Assembly (NCBI GenBank): GCA_039815145.1
Contig: JBCBZW010000009.1
Location: 24,227 to 88,226 of the forward strand
Length of the DNA: 64,000 nucleotides
Direction of reading: 5' to 3'
Origin: Pseudomonadota bacterium
Lineage (GTDB): Bacteria > Pseudomonadota > Gammaproteobacteria > Steroidobacterales > JBCBZW01
Below are positions 1 to 8,185 of the stretch, piece after piece. Below the pieces are notes generated by a model. That model did not search any database. It saw only the letters and a list, made by a program, of their open reading frames with translations, and was not told the DNA's origin. The position numbers were made by a program, and so were the translations under genes. Each line of letters opens with the position of its first letter. Positions within the stretch are counted from its first letter, which is position 1.

Positions 1-1096
1 CCAACGCGATACCGATACTCGCCCCCACCTCCACCGCACGCCCGGCGACGGTGATGGGCTCAGATACACGCTGGATTAGCCGTTCCGCCACCAACGCGTG
101 ATCGTCCTCGTGCTCCATCTGCGAGAGCACGACAACGAACTCATCACCCCCTGCCCGTGCTACACAGTCAGACTCACGCAGGGAGCGTTGCATGCGTGAT
201 GCCACTTCACGCAAGAGCGCATCACCAGCGGCATGGCCGAGCACATCGTTGACTTGCTTGAAACCGTCAAGATCGATTTGCATGACCGCCTGGGGCTTGC
301 CGGCTCTAAACTGCTCGTTCGCTACGCTCCGAAGAAAGCGTCGGTTGGGTAGGCCCGTAAGCTCATCGTGGTTGGCTTGGTGATCGAGCTGATCACGGGT
401 CGTTTGCAGCAACTGTGTGCGCTCAGCAACATCGCGAGCCATGGGGCGGAAGATGAAGAGCGCCTCGCAGATCAACAGGGTCATGGTGAGGGCGAAGATA
501 GCGATGTCTGCTAGCAGAATCGTACGCACTCGGGCGTGAGACTCGCTCTCGTGTTGATCTACGACATCGTTCAGCCTCGTCAGCAGAGTGGTGCGGGCGA
601 ATCGGGAGAGGGCGTCCAGGCGACTAGCTGTCGCTGTATCGACCAAAGAGGCGGCAAGCAGCTGCTCGATCTCACCCTCGAACCAAGCAATGTACGCGTT
701 GAGTGAGTTTTCACCCTCGTAGATGTCACGCAGGGCGTCGGAGTGTTGAGTCTGTGTCCCGGGCAGACCGTGCTCGTGCGACAGCACCAGATGATTGGTG
801 TGAAATTCTCCTAAGGCCTCACGGAGGAGAGTTTCCGATTGAGTCCGCTCACTCGAGCCGATCGCGTTGACGGTTTCTCGCGTGAGAAGTGTGATCTGCT
901 GCGAGAGCATTCTCTGACGACCGCTGACGTTGATTAGGCGTGCACTTTCGTCCTGCGACATAATCAGGACGTGGACGCTAGCGAAGACCGTGCTAGCGGC
1001 GGCAGCCGTGAGGCCCAGCGCCAACAGGTAGGCGAGAGTGATCCGTCGATAGATGGCGCGAGGGGACTTCGCGGGGGATGTAGGGTCTGATGTCAC
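1..1096 (-). CDS. Sensor diguanylate cyclase (PilJ-type N-terminus + GGDEF), C-terminus cut by window edge
   Basis: Reading the minus strand from a GTG at 1096 gives an open frame of 365 codons that runs off the window. A membrane segment (about residues 20-45) is followed by the motif NVSGRQRMLSQQ, typical of the type IV pili methyl-accepting chemotaxis N-terminal domain seen in PilJ and nitrate sensors. A second membrane segment lies near 195-218, then a GGDEF domain beginning HDELTGLPNRR with an intact AGGDEF active site near residue 315. Known family role: GTP to cyclic di-GMP at the inner membrane, controlled by a periplasmic input. Whether an EAL domain follows cannot be seen. The start is uncertain: GTG is the first usable start after an in-frame TAA, and no good ribosome site precedes it. 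The layout matches the degenerate protein at 45113-47236, so the two look like paralogues. Confidence 0.85.
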   Translation of the reverse strand, partial: MTSDPTSPAKSPRAIYRRITLAYLLALGLTAAAASTVFASVHVLIMSQDESARLINVSGRQRMLSQQITLLTRETVNAIGSSERTQSETLLREALGEFHTNHLVLSHEHGLPGTQTQHSDALRDIYEGENSLNAYIAWFEGEIEQLLAASLVDTATASRLDALSRFARTTLLTRLNDVVDQHESESHARVRTILLADIAIFALTMTLLICEALFIFRPMARDVAERTQLLQTTRDQLDHQANHDELTGLPNRRFLRSVANEQFRAGKPQAVMQIDLDGFKQVNDVLGHAAGDALLREVASRMQRSLRESDCVARAGGDEFVVVLSQMEHEDDHALVAERLIQRVSEPITVAGRAVEVGASIGIAL

Positions 1097-1603
1097 GTGG
1101 GCATCGTCTTTAAGGGGCAGATCTGACCGTCCTGTTTTGCCTTACTGATTCGATCGTCTCAAGGGAATGGCTCTGGTGGCGGCGGAGTGCAATGACGAAT
1201 TGAGAACCAGCGCGCTCTGCGTTGCGCTGATGGCTGCCCCGAGGATCGGCGGGGATGGTTGATCGACACGTCCCGGGTCCGTGAGCTTGAGTGCGATCTC
1301 TCACGGCATGACAGCCTCATCGATAAACTCAAGTACACACCTGATCACTTATGTAATCGACGAAGAAACTTACATGCGTGCGCGTGGATCGCCGGGGCTT
1401 CTCGCTATTGCTCTGATTCCAAAGGGGTAAGAGTCCTGGCACGACGCATGCAGAAAGGGCTGGGCGTTGCGATCCCACTCCTGATCCAGGACGTCGCGGC
1501 GCCGAGTGTGTGTGCGGTAGTGGAGATGCTGGTGCAGCGGCATCTCCCAGGGAGGCCTCGCCACGATGAGCGAGGTCTCCCGACCTGATCTCTTGGCGGC
1601 AGC
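1097..1603. other. 507-bp gap without a recognisable gene
   Basis: Open frames of about 60-110 codons exist on both strands (for example 1259-1588 plus and 1329-1646 minus), but none has a recognisable domain, a ribosome site or a convincing composition. The only structure seen is the tandem hairpin pair at 1522-1579. The stretch nearest 1100 should hold the promoter of the minus-strand diguanylate cyclase. Confidence 0.5.
1522..1579 (-). terminator. Tandem hairpins downstream of the TRIC-family gene
   Basis: Two stem-loops lie back to back. GGAGATGC (1522-1529) pairs perfectly with GCATCTCC (1540-1547) across a 10-nt loop. GAGGCCTCGC (1552-1561) pairs with GCGAGGTCTC (1570-1579), 10 bp with one G-T pair and an 8-nt loop. 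They begin 24 nt after the minus-strand stop at 1604. No T-tract follows, so terminator function is inferred from position. Confidence 0.45.
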
Positions 1604-2224
1604 CTACAGGCGTGTTTTGCTGCGTCTTGCTTGCGGCAGTGACCATCCAAAGGCGATTGCGCTAGCGCGAACGCCGAAGCCAAACAGCACCGCTAGCGCG
1701 AGGGCCACCTGAGCGCCCAACCCCAGGCGAACGCACAGCACCAGCACCGCGCTGGCGACGAAGGCGGCGGTCGCGTAGATCTCACCGCGCAAGATCAGGG
1801 GGATCTCGTTACAGATGACGTCGCGGATCATGCCGCCGGCCACGGCCGTGGTGACGCCGAGCATGACGGCCACGAGGGCACCGGCACCGTGCTGCAGGCT
1901 CACCTGCGCGCCGAGGGCGGCGAAGAGGGCAAGGCCCATGGCGTCCATCCAGATCAGCACCTGGCGCCGCCCACCGGGCTCGTAAGACGTGACGTACACG
2001 ATCACGGCCGCGATCATCGCCACGCTCACGTAGCGCACGTCCGCCACCCAGAACACGGGTACGCGATCGAGGATCAAATCGCGCAAGGTGCCACCGGCTA
2101 CCGCTGGCAACAGGGCGAGGACCAGGAAGCCGAAAATGTCCATGCCTTTGCGGGCGGCGGCCAGGGCGCCGGACACCGCGAAGGCCGCGGTGCCGAGCAT
2201 CTCCAGGATGAAGGTGAGTGTCAT
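1604..2224 (-). CDS. TRIC-type cation channel family membrane protein (UPF0126, YadS/YicG-like)
   Basis: This 206-aa protein is almost entirely hydrophobic, with about seven membrane segments arranged as two repeats. Each repeat carries the glycine motif of the family: AGGTLRD near residue 43 and AGGMIRD near 129. Length and motifs fit the bacterial UPF0126 family, now known to be related to trimeric intracellular cation channels. A role in monovalent cation flux across the inner membrane follows from the family; the physiological role is unknown. It is the last gene of a minus-strand run behind the Vgb-like and MAPEG genes, 33 nt after the MAPEG stop, so cotranscription is likely. Two hairpins follow its stop. 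Confidence 0.85.
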   Translation of the reverse strand: MTLTFILEMLGTAAFAVSGALAAARKGMDIFGFLVLALLPAVAGGTLRDLILDRVPVFWVADVRYVSVAMIAAVIVYVTSYEPGGRRQVLIWMDAMGLALFAALGAQVSLQHGAGALVAVMLGVTTAVAGGMIRDVICNEIPLILRGEIYATAAFVASAVLVLCVRLGLGAQVALALAVLFGFGVRASAIAFGWSLPQARRSKTRL

Positions 2225-2257
2225 CGCCCTAGCCCACGCGCGGCCGCGACGTCGCGA

Positions 2258-2689
2258 TCACCAGGCGGCTAGGGCGGTGCGCACGATTAACGCGATGAGC
2301 ACCAGCGAGGACAGCACGAACAGACCGAAGCGCACGAGGACGCGATTCACCGTGGCTTGTACCAGCGAGTGCATCACACGCAGCCCGACGTAGGCCCAGG
2401 CCAGCAGCAGGTTCAGGCCCTCACCGCCTTGGCCCAGCAGGGTCAGGGCGATGACCACCGCGTAGAACACCGTGGGCGCTTCGTGGAGGTGGTTGTAGTT
2501 GTGCGCCTTCCACTGCACGGGCGGCGGCAGAAATCGATCGAGGGATGCTTCAGGATCCTGGGCCAGTCGATCCGGCTCCACCCGAGCGGCCTTCATGGCC
2601 GGAATACGCGTCGCGTACATCCACAGCCACATCACCATGGTCCACGCCGCCAGCACGATCAGTGGCTGCAGGATCTCCCGTCCTTCCAT
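2258..2689 (-). CDS. MAPEG family membrane protein
   Basis: The 143-aa protein has four predicted membrane helices and the family hallmark NHLHEAPTVFYA near residues 66-77, with the Asn, Glu and Pro typical of MAPEG proteins (membrane-associated proteins in eicosanoid and glutathione metabolism). Bacterial members are often glutathione-dependent transferases or peroxidases of unknown substrate. The ATG lies 2 nt after the TAG of the upstream Vgb-like gene, which implies translational coupling, and the TRIC-type gene follows. The enzymatic activity cannot be read from the sequence. Confidence 0.8.
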   Translation of the reverse strand: MEGREILQPLIVLAAWTMVMWLWMYATRIPAMKAARVEPDRLAQDPEASLDRFLPPPVQWKAHNYNHLHEAPTVFYAVVIALTLLGQGGEGLNLLLAWAYVGLRVMHSLVQATVNRVLVRFGLFVLSSLVLIALIVRTALAAW

Positions 2690-2691
2690 GG

Positions 2692-3765
2692 CTAACGTCC
2701 GGGTAAGCTGGCGCGGACCATGGTGTTGGCATCGGTGCCGAACCAGAGCGTGTCGGAGCTTGGGTGGTGGACCATGTAGCGGGCGGTCAGGCCGCCGCTG
2801 GCGATGGCCTCACGGGCGATGAAGCGCTCGGTCTTGGCGTCGAAGCCCACCAGGTGGCTGCGATTGCTCGGGGACTCGACGAACCACAAGCGGTCCTGAT
2901 CGTCCACGGTCATGGCGTAGGGGATGGCTTGGGACTCGCCGGGGGCGGCCCACTCGGTGAATTCCTCGGTGGTCGGGTCGAGGCGGCCGAGGAAGCCGCG
3001 CGCGTAATCTACGTACCAGACCCGATCGTCGGAGGTCACGGCCAGGCGGCGCGGGCGGGCGCGCTCGTCGGGGATGGCGTAGGTGCGCATCTTCATGGTG
3101 GCGGGATCCACCGTGGCGATGCGGTTGGTGCCGAACAGGGCGATCCAGGGCTGCTCCTTGCTGTCGAGCATGATGCCGTAGGGCCGTGCGCGCGGGTACG
3201 GGGTTTGCACGAGCTCGTAGTCGCCCGTGCTGGTGTCGAGGCGACCGACGTAGTTCGCGTGCTGGGCGGTGAACCAGAGGGTCTTGCCGCCGTTCGCGAG
3301 CACCAGCGTGTGCGGGTCCATCTTGTCGTTCTCGATGGGGAACTGTTGGATCTCGCCGGTGGCCGGGTCCAAGCGGCCGATGTGGCCGTTGCGGTTGCCG
3401 GCGTACCAGATCTGATCTTCGCTATCGATCACCAGGTTGTGCGGATGGGTGCGTTCGGGGAGGGCGTAGCGCTTGAACTCGCCCGTGCTCGGCACGAGGC
3501 GGCCGATGTAGTTGCCCCCCTGACCGCAAAACCACACGTTGCCCTGGCTATCGAGGGCGGGGTCGCGGGGGCGGGTCATGGTGCGGCCTTCGCCGGGGTA
3601 GGTATCGAACAGCGTGCCGTCGCTGTCCATGCTGATGGGCACGCGCCACTCGGTGAGTTCGATGTTCAGGGAGCTTTGCGCCTGTAGCGCTGGTGCGAAG
3701 AGCAGACCAACGACGATGGTTGCCGCGAGGGTCTTGAAGGGGAGAGGCGTGGAGGTGCTAGTCAT
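2692..3765 (-). CDS. Exported Vgb-like beta-propeller (virginiamycin B lyase / streptogramin lyase fold)
   Basis: I chose the ATG at 3765 over the longer frame to 3843. It has GGAG six bases upstream and opens a clean signal peptide ending ALQAQS. The mature protein of about 330 residues is a run of propeller blades carrying repeated phrases such as IGRLDPATGEI, VGRLDTSTGDY and LGRLDPTTEEF, with W and G positions typical of Vgb-like seven-bladed propellers. True virginiamycin B lyases are cytoplasmic and linearise streptogramin B. The signal peptide suggests a periplasmic or secreted lactone-cleaving or ligand-binding protein instead. It leads a run with the MAPEG and TRIC-type genes. Antibiotic resistance should not be inferred from this similarity alone. 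Confidence 0.75.
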   Translation of the reverse strand: MTSTSTPLPFKTLAATIVVGLLFAPALQAQSSLNIELTEWRVPISMDSDGTLFDTYPGEGRTMTRPRDPALDSQGNVWFCGQGGNYIGRLVPSTGEFKRYALPERTHPHNLVIDSEDQIWYAGNRNGHIGRLDPATGEIQQFPIENDKMDPHTLVLANGGKTLWFTAQHANYVGRLDTSTGDYELVQTPYPRARPYGIMLDSKEQPWIALFGTNRIATVDPATMKMRTYAIPDERARPRRLAVTSDDRVWYVDYARGFLGRLDPTTEEFTEWAAPGESQAIPYAMTVDDQDRLWFVESPSNRSHLVGFDAKTERFIAREAIASGGLTARYMVHHPSSDTLWFGTDANTMVRASLPGR

Positions 3766-3854
3766 CGGGGCTCCGTTCCTGGAACTGGCGCTACTTGTGA
3801 AGCCGCCATGGTATCGAAGCGCGGCCATCGTACGGATAGTCACAAATACGTAAC

Positions 3855-3873
3855 GATAATGATTTGCGTTAGC
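3855..3873. promoter_or_regulatory. Fur-box-like site upstream of the TonB receptor operon
   Basis: GATAATGATTTGCGTTAGC matches the 19-bp Fur consensus at about 14 positions, including an unbroken left half GATAATGAT. It lies 65 bp before the GTG at 3938 and about 90 bp from the divergent Vgb-like start, so it could act on both. Iron-responsive control fits the receptor plus PepSY-TM gene content. Confidence 0.55.
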
Positions 3874-3937
3874 GATTGCGTTTGACTAGGCTCTAGCCGA
3901 ACGGCATGTCCTGTGTCCGATCGTGATAGGAGTCTCC

Positions 3938-6070
3938 GTGAACAGCATTCCGCCGGGACGTCTCGTCCGCCCATTCAGCGTCGTCCTGGGGGCCACGGGG
4001 CTAGTCCTCTTGTCGTCGCCTCTCGCCTTGGGGCAGGAGGTGGAAGAGGTGCTGGTGATCGGTGAGAAGACCGAGCGCGGCCTGCAGGACGTGGTCGCCA
4101 GCGTTGCCGTGGCCACCGGCGAGGTGATCGATCGCGAGCCGCTGGCCAATCTCTACGACGTGGTCGACCGCATCCCGAACGTGTCTTCTTCCTTCGGCGG
4201 CTTGGGGTTCTCGATCCGTGGCATCGACCAGCGGGGTATCGCCGGCAGCGGCTTAGGCCAGACCCTGACCGTCTACGTGGACGATGCCCCGCTCGGTAAC
4301 TTCACCACCTTCTTCGGGCCCCTGAGCGCTTGGGATTTGGGCCAGGTGGAGGTCTACCGCGGCCCTCAGTCCACCAACTTCGGGCGCAATGCGCTCGCCG
4401 GTGCCATCTACGTGCGCACCCGCGACCCAAGCTACGAGACGGACGTCCGCACGCGCCTGGAAGCGGGCAACAACGGTCTGTTGCAGGGGGCGATTGCTGG
4501 TGGCACGGCGCTGATCGAAGACAAGCTCGCGTTCCGCGCCTCCTTCAATCATCGCGAGACGGATGGTTTTGTCGACAACACGTTTTTGGACGCCCCCGCC
4601 GATGCCACGGAGCTTACCGAGGGGCGTCTGAAGTTCCTCTTCGACCCCACGGCGACTCTGCGCATCATCAGCACCACCTCGTACACGGAGAACTTCGCCG
4701 GTGAGGATGGCGTGCCCTTCGAGAACGGCCGGGACCGCGAAGTGGCCTACGACACGCCGGGTCGCGAGGGCACGCAGACGCTGCTGCAGTCCTTGAACAT
4801 CGACTGGCAGATCAATGAGCGTTTCGCCCTGCAGTCGATCACCTCCTACCAGAACAGCGACTACGTGCGTACGGAGGACTTCGACCTCACGCCGGCGCCC
4901 ATCGCCGCCCTCGATCGCACCGGTGAGGACGTCGCCCTCGCCCAGGAGCTACGACTGAAGTACGCGGGCGATCGCCTGAGCGGTGTCGCGGGCTTCTACT
5001 TCGTGGACACGAGCGTTGGTTTCGTGGACGAGTTCACCGTGCCCGTCACACTGATCGACCCGAACATCCCCCTCGACAACCTCGTGACCCGTGTCGGGGA
5101 GACGGACAACGACGCCACCAATCTGGCCTTCTTCATGGACGGGCAATGGTCCATGGGCGATCGCTGGGACCTGCTGTTCGGCGTGCGCCTCGATCGTGAG
5201 GAGCAGGACAACGCCACGGTGACCACCACCGACATCCTCGGTGAACTGCCCCCAGGCTTCGAGTTCCTCGAGGCGCTCGAAGGCGATGTCGTGGAGACCA
5301 CGGACGCCGATTTCAGCGCCGTGCTGCCGAAGCTGGGTGTACGTTGGCACGTGTCGGAGGATGCCAATGTGGCGTTCACCGTGCAGCGTGCCTACCGCGC
5401 CGGTGGCTCGGCGATCAACTTCGTCACCGGCGAGGTGGAGGACTTTGATCCCGAGTTCCTCATCAACTACGAACTGGCCTGGCGCTCCGTTTGGTTGGAC
5501 GGCCGCATGACCTGGAACGCCAACGTGTTCTACGCGGACTGGACCGACCAGCAGGTGCAAGTGCCGCTCGAGGACTTGCCCCAGTTCAGCCGCACGATCA
5601 ACGCCGGTGAGTCCCGCCTGTGGGGAGTGGAGACGGATGTGGCGTTCGCCGTGAGCCGCCACCTCGACGTGTACGGTTCGATCGGTTACGTCGACACGCA
5701 ATTCACCGATTTCCCGAACGCCGCCCCGCCGCCCGATAGCTTCGATGGCAACGACTTCCCCTATGCACCCGAGCTCACCCTCAACGCCGGTGTCAGCTAC
5801 GACCGCGGTCGGGGCGTGTTCGGTGGCATCGACGTCAACTATCAGTCCGAAGCGCAGATCGATCAGAACAACTTCGCGCAGGATTTCGTCGAAGAGCGTA
5901 CGTTGATCAACGCGCGCATCGGCTACGCCTTTGCGGATCACTACCGCCTCAGCATCTACGCGCGAAATCTCCTCGACGAGGACTACTTCGCGCTAGCCAA
6001 CGCGACGTCGAACTTCGCGCGCCTCGGCGATCGGCGGATCGTTGCCATTCGCTTCGACAGCAACTTCTGA
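3938..6070 (+). CDS. TonB-dependent outer-membrane receptor, siderophore type
   Basis: The GTG at 3938 has AGGAG five bases upstream and begins a signal peptide ending SPLALGQ; a second in-frame GTG at 3923 is less well placed. The 710-aa product has a plug domain (roughly residues 40-165) with RGIDQRG and VEVYRGPQSTNFGRNALAGA, then a long beta-barrel of alternating aromatic and acidic strands ending in a C-terminal Phe (RFDSNF), the usual Omp85 targeting signal. The family imports ferric siderophores or other scarce ligands using TonB energy. The ligand cannot be identified. The TGA overlaps the ATG of the next gene, and a PepSY-TM gene follows, the usual neighbourhood of siderophore receptors. 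A Fur-like box lies upstream. Confidence 0.9.
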   Translation: MNSIPPGRLVRPFSVVLGATGLVLLSSPLALGQEVEEVLVIGEKTERGLQDVVASVAVATGEVIDREPLANLYDVVDRIPNVSSSFGGLGFSIRGIDQRGIAGSGLGQTLTVYVDDAPLGNFTTFFGPLSAWDLGQVEVYRGPQSTNFGRNALAGAIYVRTRDPSYETDVRTRLEAGNNGLLQGAIAGGTALIEDKLAFRASFNHRETDGFVDNTFLDAPADATELTEGRLKFLFDPTATLRIISTTSYTENFAGEDGVPFENGRDREVAYDTPGREGTQTLLQSLNIDWQINERFALQSITSYQNSDYVRTEDFDLTPAPIAALDRTGEDVALAQELRLKYAGDRLSGVAGFYFVDTSVGFVDEFTVPVTLIDPNIPLDNLVTRVGETDNDATNLAFFMDGQWSMGDRWDLLFGVRLDREEQDNATVTTTDILGELPPGFEFLEALEGDVVETTDADFSAVLPKLGVRWHVSEDANVAFTVQRAYRAGGSAINFVTGEVEDFDPEFLINYELAWRSVWLDGRMTWNANVFYADWTDQQVQVPLEDLPQFSRTINAGESRLWGVETDVAFAVSRHLDVYGSIGYVDTQFTDFPNAAPPPDSFDGNDFPYAPELTLNAGVSYDRGRGVFGGIDVNYQSEAQIDQNNFAQDFVEERTLINARIGYAFADHYRLSIYARNLLDEDYFALANATSNFARLGDRRIVAIRFDSNF

Positions 6071-6651
6071 TGGGCGCTTCCCCACTGCTGGGTCTGCTCA
6101 GTGCCGCGTCACTCGGCGGTGGCCTCTGGCTGTTGCGTGAGCGGTGGGGCGGGCGGGTCGGCCGGCGAGTGGGCCTGTCGGCTGCTTGGGCCTTGCTGTT
6201 CGCTTGCGCCGCGGCGAGCAGCTGGGTGGTCGGTGCTGAGCTCGGCATCGCGGTGGCATTGGTGGCGCTGAGCGTTGCGGCACCAGCGCTCGTCCTGACG
6301 GGTATCGAGCACCGGTCAGGGAGGGCGCGCCGCGTCCGTGAGGGGCGGCGCAACTCGTCAACGGACGAAGCCAGCATCGACCCGCAAGCGCGAACGCGTC
6401 GAGCCTGGCGCGCAACCGTCCGGTGGCTAGCGGCGTTCTTCGTCGCCGGACTGCTCGCACTCGGAATCAGTATGCTGTTCGCTACCCGAGCGCCACTCGG
6501 CGAAGTGGATCGCATCGCACTGGCGGGGTTGGCCATTCCCGTGCTTTGGGCCGGGTGTATGGCTTGGTTGTTCATGACCGGTCGCGTCTTACAGCTCACC
6601 GTTGCCTTGGCCTGCGTTGGTGGCGTGAGTCTGGCGCTCGCGTTGGTATAA
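6070..6651 (+). CDS. Unknown membrane protein in the iron-type operon
   Basis: The ATG overlaps the receptor stop codon (TGATG), so translation is probably coupled. The 193-aa product has about five hydrophobic stretches: two or three before residue 85 and two after 118. They are separated by a basic, Arg-rich loop (about 88-115) that probably faces the cytoplasm. I do not recognise the family. The position corresponds to the small membrane genes (DUF3649 or DUF3325 types) often found between siderophore receptors and PepSY-TM proteins, but the protein is longer than those and no signature was seen. An inner-membrane accessory role in iron-siderophore handling is inferred from context only. 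Confidence 0.7.
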   Translation: MGASPLLGLLSAASLGGGLWLLRERWGGRVGRRVGLSAAWALLFACAAASSWVVGAELGIAVALVALSVAAPALVLTGIEHRSGRARRVREGRRNSSTDEASIDPQARTRRAWRATVRWLAAFFVAGLLALGISMLFATRAPLGEVDRIALAGLAIPVLWAGCMAWLFMTGRVLQLTVALACVGGVSLALALV

Positions 6652-6664
6652 GGGGGAGGCTGCC

Positions 6665-8185
6665 ATGCAGAGCGCTGAGCGGCGACATCATCTCTGGCCG
6701 AAGGTGCCCGCCCGTTTCGTCGGGGCGATGTTGGCAGGCCATTCCTCCCTGGGGCTGGCGCTTGCGGCGCTGATCTACCTCGTGGCTCTCTCCGGCACGA
6801 TCCTCGTGTTCGAACGCGAGCTGAGTCGTTGGGAGCAGCCCGAGGGCCCGGTCGTCGTGGAGATCAGCGATGAGCAGATCGCCGACCTGGTGAGTGAGGT
6901 GTACTCACGGGCTGAGGCCCTGGAGGCTACCCAGAGTATCTCCGTCGAGCTACCAACACAGGCCTTCCCGCGTTTGCAGGCGCGCGCCAGCGACTTCGAG
7001 CGCGGTATCGACGAGCATTGGGTGGCTGACCGTGACGGCAGGCTGGGTGAGCGGCAGGTAGCAACGCCGTTCCTGGATTTCATGAAGGAGCTGCACTTCT
7101 ACCTCTTCCTGCCGCGTACGATCGGCCTGACGGTGGTCGGTATGGTAGGCATCGCCCTGCTGGCGTCGCTCTTCTCGGGCGTGTTGTCCCATCCTCGTTT
7201 GTTCCGAGATGCCTTCACCTTGCGATGGGGTGGTTCGAAGCGCTTGCAGGAAGCTGATCTACACAATCGACTAGGTATCTGGTGTTTACCCTTTCATCTT
7301 GCGGTCACCGTGACGGGTGCCATTCTCGGATTGTCGACGATTATCCTGGGGTTGCTGGCCCTCGCCGCCTTCGACGGCGACACGGGCAAGGCACGCAGTG
7401 CGATCGCCGGCCCGGTGGTGGCTGCCGACGCCACGCGAGCAGACCTTCCGCCGGTGCGCGCCGTGTTGGAACAGCTGCGAGCCTTGCAGCCCGAGTCACG
7501 GATCACCCGCGTGCGTGTGCTCTCGCCCGGCACTGCGGGGCAGACCCTCGAGGTGCGCACCGATTCGCCCGAGCACCTGCAACTCGATGAACGCTTGACC
7601 TTCGACGGTCGAGGGCAGCGCCTCGAAGCACCACCGCGAGGCGTCGGCCACCTCATCATCGGTGCATTTGGCGCCGTTCACTTCGGGTGGTTCGCCGGCA
7701 TCGCCGTGAAGTCCGCCTACCTTGTGATGGGCCTGGCCCTCTGTGTGGTGACGGCTGGAGGGGTGTCCATCTGGGTGGCGCGCCGAGCCGATCGAGGCCG
7801 TGCGGTGCCCACGTGGCACCGGGTGTGGACGGCGTTCGTCTGGGGCGTACCGCTTCTGCTAGCGACGATAGCGCTGTTCGCCATGACGCTCTCGAGCGTA
7901 CCTTTGGTGTCGCTATTTCTTGGCGGGCTGTGCTTGCTCGTCGCGGGCGGGTGGTTTGCCGGTTCCGTGCGGGCCGTATCGCGCGCACTGCGTGCCGGTT
8001 GTGCGTGCACGCTGGCTACCCTCGTCGGACTTCACGCGCTGCGTTGGGGAGGCACGATGGAAGACCCGATGGGATGGGCGCTCGATGGAGTCTTCCTGCT
8101 GGTGACCGCAGGGTTGATCGTCTCGCTATTGCCCCGCCCGGCCGCAGCCGCGCCGGATCGAGCGCCGAATCCGACCGCAGGTTAG
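6665..8185 (+). CDS. PepSY-associated TM protein (siderophore-iron reductase type)
   Basis: The 506-aa protein starts with an ATG 13 nt after the previous stop, with GGGGGAGG just upstream. The first helix contains GHSSLGLALAALIYLVALSG, typical of PepSY_TM proteins. A periplasmic PepSY-like region follows (about 55-135), then further helices with conserved histidines (ELHFYLFLP near 140, LHNRLGIWCLPFH near 200) and a C-terminal block of five or six helices. The family is linked to reduction of ferric siderophores at the inner membrane, and some members to cytochrome-like electron transfer. The gene ends the TonB receptor operon, and its TAG overlaps the TAA of the convergent amylase gene by 4 bp. 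Confidence 0.85.
   Translation: MQSAERRHHLWPKVPARFVGAMLAGHSSLGLALAALIYLVALSGTILVFERELSRWEQPEGPVVVEISDEQIADLVSEVYSRAEALEATQSISVELPTQAFPRLQARASDFERGIDEHWVADRDGRLGERQVATPFLDFMKELHFYLFLPRTIGLTVVGMVGIALLASLFSGVLSHPRLFRDAFTLRWGGSKRLQEADLHNRLGIWCLPFHLAVTVTGAILGLSTIILGLLALAAFDGDTGKARSAIAGPVVAADATRADLPPVRAVLEQLRALQPESRITRVRVLSPGTAGQTLEVRTDSPEHLQLDERLTFDGRGQRLEAPPRGVGHLIIGAFGAVHFGWFAGIAVKSAYLVMGLALCVVTAGGVSIWVARRADRGRAVPTWHRVWTAFVWGVPLLLATIALFAMTLSSVPLVSLFLGGLCLLVAGGWFAGSVRAVSRALRAGCACTLATLVGLHALRWGGTMEDPMGWALDGVFLLVTAGLIVSLLPRPAAAAPDRAPNPTAG

Noticed and set aside
2692..3765. Reading the Vgb-like protein as streptogramin resistance
   Set aside because: The propeller family is large and this member is exported; no evidence for lyase residues or resistance context.
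4949..5941. 330-aa minus-strand open frame
   Set aside because: Antisense of the TonB receptor barrel, with no recognisable motif.
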